In this document: positions 6,188 to 9,417 of the stretch, piece by piece
How positions within the stretch are numbered: position 1 is the first letter of the stretch
How the letters are laid out: every line of letters starts with the position of its first letter
DNA from: an uncultured Oscillospiraceae bacterium
Lineage (GTDB): Bacteria > Bacillota > Clostridia > Oscillospirales > Oscillospiraceae
Length of the DNA: 9,417 bases
NCBI GenBank assembly: GCA_910587395.1
Contig: CAJULJ010000085.1
Coordinates: forward strand, 1 to 9,417
Direction: 5' to 3'
Program-made: the position numbers and the translations under genes
The notes under the pieces: model-generated
What the model was told of the DNA's origin: nothing
Database searches by the model: none
The model's input: only the letters and a program-made list of their open reading frames with translations

Positions 6188-8864
6188 CTATATTTTGTCT
6201 GTCGTAATATTCAGGCACTGTCTCTGATAACGCCCGATAAACGTGAGCATCGCCTTCTGCAAGTCCAAAATAGATGACGGCTCGGACAGCACGCGATACA
6301 TTTTCCGAATTTCCTCCCGAGCCCTTTTGCGGGACGGGAGTTCAAAGTAGGAGTGGATGCTGACTGTGCAGTTTCTCAAGTAATCTGTCAGGTAATGGGC
6401 GAGGACAGGATCAAAACTGCTGTTGTACAAGCGTATGGCAAGGTTCCCACATGGAAAGAAAGCATATGCTTTGACATCATCGAAATCACCACCCCCGAAC
6501 GTAAACCATTCGGGATGTTTTTCTGGATCCCAAATCCCGCAATCATAGAGCGCCTTGGCAACGGCAAGCATACGCGGGGGGCAGTCCGGCAGCAGCTCCC
6601 GGTCCTTGTCCCGCTTCAGCAGCATACAATAGTCATTCCACTTCATATCCAGCAGCAGAATGGCCTGGAGATCGGCAAAGGTCTCGCTGAACAGATAGCA
6701 CACCTGTTTCTCAAACCGATCCAGCATATCCTGATATGTGCCGCTCTCAACCTGGGCCTCGGACTTAAATATACCGGATATGTCCTCCAGGATTGCATAA
6801 AACAGGTTTTTCAGCTTGCCTTCCGCCAGTTCATTTATGGTCCACTCCTGGGCCGGATTAGGCTCCCGGCCTGTCTCCGGGTCGGCTAAGCCGATTTCCC
6901 AGCGGACATAGCGCCGGATCTGCTCCATCAAGGTCTGGCCGCCGGTATTCCCAGACAGGATCGTTCGGATTTGATCAAAGGCTCCCTCACACAGCTGGGG
7001 GATGTCCCGTATATCCCCGGCTATCTCTAGAATCAAATCCTTGATGTTGCTCTGGTGGTTCCTCTGACCACTACTGTATTTATCCTTCGCTACCTCCTGG
7101 GCCAGAACCCGGAGCGTCTTGGCTGCGCCGCACAGCGCGTTCCATGAGGGATAATGTTCCGTCCCTGCCGGATGCTGTCCCGGCGGGCAGAATAGCTTCG
7201 GAATCCGGGCGTTCAGTTCAATAAACCACGCGCCTATCAATTCATGGAAAGCCCACTGTATGATGCATTCCTTCCGCTTCGCCCGGTTCCTATTCCCCTC
7301 GCCGACGAAGTGGGAAATCTCATGCCCCAGGGTTTCTGTGGTAAGCTTCAGGGTATAGAAGGACTCCTCGTCCATATTGATGTCTAGCCATTCATCGTCT
7401 GCCAGGAACTGCCCCAAGGCAAGGGAGGATACGCTGAGGGTATTGACCAGCTTGGGCGATATGGACAGGCCATAGAAATATTCCCTCTTGTTTAAGGATG
7501 CGGTAGGCCATGGCGGTATAGTACGCCATGATTTGGGACGGAACCTCAAAAGAAGGGAGATGGAACGCCGGAACCTGGACAAACTGGCGGTTGGTCTGGT
7601 TCAGACTGTCCACCAGGATCGCCGTATTGGAAAAGAACACGGCAAAGTTTTTATGAATGGTTTCAAGTTCCTGCTGGGACAGTGTCCGGCCCTTCTTTCC
7701 GAACAACCGCTGCCCGTACTCTAGCAGATCCAGGAACTGGGGCACCAAGCAGGTGCCGAAGTCCGATGACAGGGGGTTTCCGATCAAGGAAACCGCCAGC
7801 CAGGATGATTCCTTCAGCCACCGACACCACACCCGGTCGGGGTAGTAAATGTCCCCGCCCGCAGTCAGGCGGCGGTAATGCCTGATGTAGGCCGTCTCAA
7901 ACGCCGTATACCTGCCGACCATCTCTTTTTCCAGGGCCTTCAGGTCACGGGCGGGATAGTCCGGATCCCTCCAGTCATGGCTGTCCTCCTTCATAAGGAC
8001 AATCAAGTCGTAGGTTGTATACCAAGCGTTCCCGCCAGCAGACCCGATCAGGGCGTTTCGCACTTGGTTAAGCCATGGCAACGAACTGTTGGGACAGCAG
8101 AGGCTGATGTCATTGCGGCCCAGCAGCCAGTTGACGTATACCTTCTTACCCTGAAGGAGCCTTGCGTCCGAGCCATCCCCACACTTTGGAGCAAACCGGT
8201 CCAGGGCCGCATAATCCCGGATACCCAAGCGGATGCAGGCCCGGAAGGTTTCCTGCTCCGAACAGTTATAGCGCGCGCGCCTGTTTGAAAAGCCATAAAC
8301 CGCAATGATATCCTCCGGTATCAGACTCCCGGCATAGCACAGGTCGAAAATGCAGCTTGTATACCGCTGGAAGTTATCCCCCCGCCCAAAAATAATGATA
8401 TCACAGTGGTCAAACGTGAGGTAAGCCAGATGGGGTTCGCCTGAAAACTTTTCCTTGATGAGGCGGAGAATCTTCTCCAAATCCGTGGGGCGGGAGAGGT
8501 TGAGCATGGACACAAAGAAAATCGGCGTGTCCTTATTCTCCTAAAAGCGTCGGATCTGCTCCGCAGTATATCCCAGGACACCGGGCCGGTCCGAAATATC
8601 CGCGATGGCCACGATGGACTGCAGGATCTAGCCGGGCTGCCCTGTTTCCTGCATAGAGCACGCGGTGAGGTATGCGTTCTTCAACTGGGCACAGTCATCC
8701 AGGGCGGCAGGCTCAACTTTAATGGCGTCATAATAACAGAATGAATAGAATGCGTTTTCTCTGGTAAAATGATCCGGGAGCCCGCCGCCGATTCCGCGGG
8801 AACACAGTGAGAGAACCCGACCGTCAACCCTTCCGCCTATGCCTTGTTCATTGTCTTTTCCCAT
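6188..8864 (-). pseudogene. Large HEXXH zinc metalloprotease-like protein, with two in-frame TAG codons and a +1 frameshift
   Basis: Three open segments on the minus strand assemble into one product of about 891 residues. Segment 1 runs from ATG 8864 (AAGG nine bases upstream; an ATG two codons earlier is too close) to a TAG at 8628-8630. It continues in the same frame to a second TAG at 8541-8543, then on to about 7485. There a +1 shift (7481-7495, near CAAGAGGGA) leads into the last segment, ending in TAG at 6188. Near residue 514 of the reconstructed protein is TLGHEISHF, a HEXXH zinc motif. About 210 residues later SETFADLQAI gives an ExxxD motif like the third ligand of gluzincins (inference). 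The N-terminal part shows two similar strands, AFYSFCYYDAIKV and LAYLTFDHCDIII, suggesting tandem related domains. No signal peptide or membrane segment is evident. The family is not recognised. It is a pseudogene if the disruptions are real, but codon quality stays good throughout, so recent damage, sequencing error or recoding are possible. Confidence 0.68.
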
Positions 8865-8887
8865 TGTCATGCACCTTCTGTACCGTT

Positions 8888-9160
8888 TTATAGGCGCGTG
8901 CCTGTCAAATTGAGGAAGGAGGTGGGATTACCTCCCACCTCCTTCCTATCATACCGTTTCTTCAGCAGGCCGTTGGTAAATTGGTGACACCGAGTATCTC
9001 CGGTTCCCCTGGCGGACGCACTGTGAAAGGGGCGCAGTATCATCTGTCCGCCTTCTGGCAGAGCAACCCTGCTCATATTGAATAGCCGGCGTACGTGTTC
9101 CAGGTAGGGCTGTTGCCGCTTTTTCCTGGATCTGTCTTGACTCCATACTGTTCTACGCAT
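8888..9160 (-). CDS. Doubtful ORF in the leader of the metalloprotease-like gene (90 aa)
   Basis: An ATG at 9160 opens 90 codons on the minus strand, basic at the N-terminus (SRKKRQQ). The frame runs straight through a perfect hairpin (8913-8947) before stopping. There is no ribosome binding site before the ATG, and it lies only about 10 bases from the expected transcription start of the nearby extended -10 promoter. A second frame (8949-9146) is also open. The stretch may therefore be an untranslated leader or a non-coding RNA rather than a gene. Nothing recognisable is encoded. Confidence 0.22.
   Translation of the reverse strand: MRRTVWSQDRSRKKRQQPYLEHVRRLFNMSRVALPEGGQMILRPFHSASARGTGDTRCHQFTNGLLKKRYDRKEVGGNPTSFLNLTGTRL
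8913..8947. repeat. Perfect 15-bp hairpin in the leader of the metalloprotease-like gene
   Basis: AGGAAGGAGGTGGGA (8913-8927) and its exact reverse complement (8933-8947) surround the loop TTACC. The stem contains an AGGAGGT Shine-Dalgarno-like core, readable on either strand. It lies about 50 bases upstream of the start of the metalloprotease-like gene. On the minus strand it is followed by CAATTT rather than a T run, so it is at best a weak terminator. An attenuator or RNA structural element is an alternative. Confidence 0.6.
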
Positions 9161-9178
9161 TACAATACATATTTATAT

Positions 9179-9187
9179 AGTATACCA
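9179..9187 (-). promoter_or_regulatory. Candidate extended -10 promoter, minus strand
   Basis: On the minus strand TGG (9187-9185) followed by TATACT (9184-9179) forms an extended -10 element within an AT-rich stretch. No strong -35 is seen, though TGGTTT lies about 18 bases upstream, and extended -10 promoters tolerate a weak -35. Transcription would start near 9172 and run toward the metalloprotease-like gene with a leader of about 300 bases. Confidence 0.4.
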
Positions 9188-9254
9188 CAAGAGAGCATAT
9201 AAAACCAGTGGCATTTTTACCGAAAACAGCCCGCAATTTTGGTTGTTTTGCCCA

Positions 9255-9273
9255 GCCGCGTCAAGGGCGCGGC
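9255..9273. repeat. Small GC-rich stem-loop downstream of the edge gene
   Basis: GCCGCG (9255-9260) and CGCGGC (9268-9273) form a 6-bp stem with a 7-base loop, about 28 bases past the stop codon of the partial minus-strand gene. No T run follows on the minus strand, so a terminator role is weakly supported. The rest of 9188-9300 shows no gene with a start. Confidence 0.3.
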
Positions 9274-9300
9274 GTCCCTCTTGCGCTCCCGGGCGGGTGG

Positions 9301-9417
9301 TCAACTGCGCAGCTGCCGCTCCATGTCTGACCCCCGGATCACGCTCAAATCACCATCCTCGCTAATGTCAACGCCAATTTGAAATTGTAAGAAAACGCCG
9401 AAGAAATTTTGTAGTTT
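9301..9417 (-). CDS. C-terminal end of an unknown gene (start outside window)
   Basis: From the window edge, 38 codons stay open on the minus strand to a TGA at 9301-9303. The product reads FFGVFLQFQIGVDISEDGDL, then SVIRGSDMERQLRS. The mix of a hydrophobic strand, an acidic turn and a charged tail looks like a genuine protein end. It is too short to assign. If real, it is transcribed toward the metalloprotease-like gene, with the candidate promoter and leader in between. Confidence 0.38.
   Translation of the reverse strand, partial: KLQNFFGVFLQFQIGVDISEDGDLSVIRGSDMERQLRS

Noticed and set aside
7878..8288. 136-codon plus-strand frame opposite the metalloprotease-like gene
   Set aside because: It has no ribosome binding site or recognisable content, and the minus-strand frame is clearly the coding one.
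8541..8630. Pyrrolysine insertion at the two TAG codons
   Set aside because: Pyrrolysine is known mainly from methylamine methyltransferases. No pyl genes or tRNA(Pyl) are in the window, and the protein is unrelated to those enzymes. Mutation or other recoding is simpler.
1..9417. CRISPR array, tRNA or rRNA gene
   Set aside because: Both strands were scanned by eye. No regularly spaced direct repeats and no cloverleaf or rRNA-like sequence were recognised.

Overview
The window looks like a piece of a moderately GC-rich gut Firmicute, most likely Clostridia of the Oscillospiraceae type (Flavonifractor, Intestinimonas or similar). This is inferred from the GC-rich codon use, the strong AGGAGG-type ribosome binding sites, the serine recombinase and the HD-domain CCA-adding enzyme. 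No rRNA or tRNA gene is present, so placement at genus level is a guess. The window mixes a few intact housekeeping or mobile-element genes with many broken ones.

Layout. Positions 1-300 hold the 3' end of a UDP-glucose 4-epimerase gene (galE) and its terminator. Positions 406-2400, minus strand, hold a large serine recombinase with a C-terminal zinc ribbon and coiled coil. A 55-codon companion gene lies just upstream of it, and a strong terminator follows it. Positions 2541-3017, minus strand, hold the C-terminal third of a BrnQ-type branched-chain amino acid carrier, cut off abruptly. Positions 3021 to about 4579 are a visibly AT-richer patch. It starts with the 3' piece of an unknown plus-strand gene, carries a small Cys/His-rich gene and some doubtful ORFs, and ends with the 5' piece of a JAB/MPN (JAMM) isopeptidase gene cut just before its catalytic HxH motif. 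Both ends of the patch coincide with a truncated gene, so it reads as the scar of a lost accessory or defence island, or as a chimeric assembly.

Positions 4643-5980, minus strand, hold an intact cca gene (tRNA nucleotidyltransferase) with a TTG start. A perfect 21-bp inverted repeat lies directly upstream of its ribosome binding site, at one edge of what looks like a roughly 190-bp dispersed repeat (5997-6187). Positions 6188-8864, minus strand, hold one long gene of about 891 codons for a HEXXH zinc metalloprotease-like protein. It is interrupted by two in-frame TAG codons and one +1 frameshift, yet its reading frame is otherwise well kept. Upstream of it are a leader with a perfect 15-bp hairpin, an extended -10 promoter, and the C-terminal 38 codons of another minus-strand gene at the window edge.

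The genes do not form one pathway. The main story is repeated genome remodelling around cca and galE. The most interesting objects are the amber-interrupted metalloprotease-like gene, the JAB remnant, and the large palindrome in front of cca.
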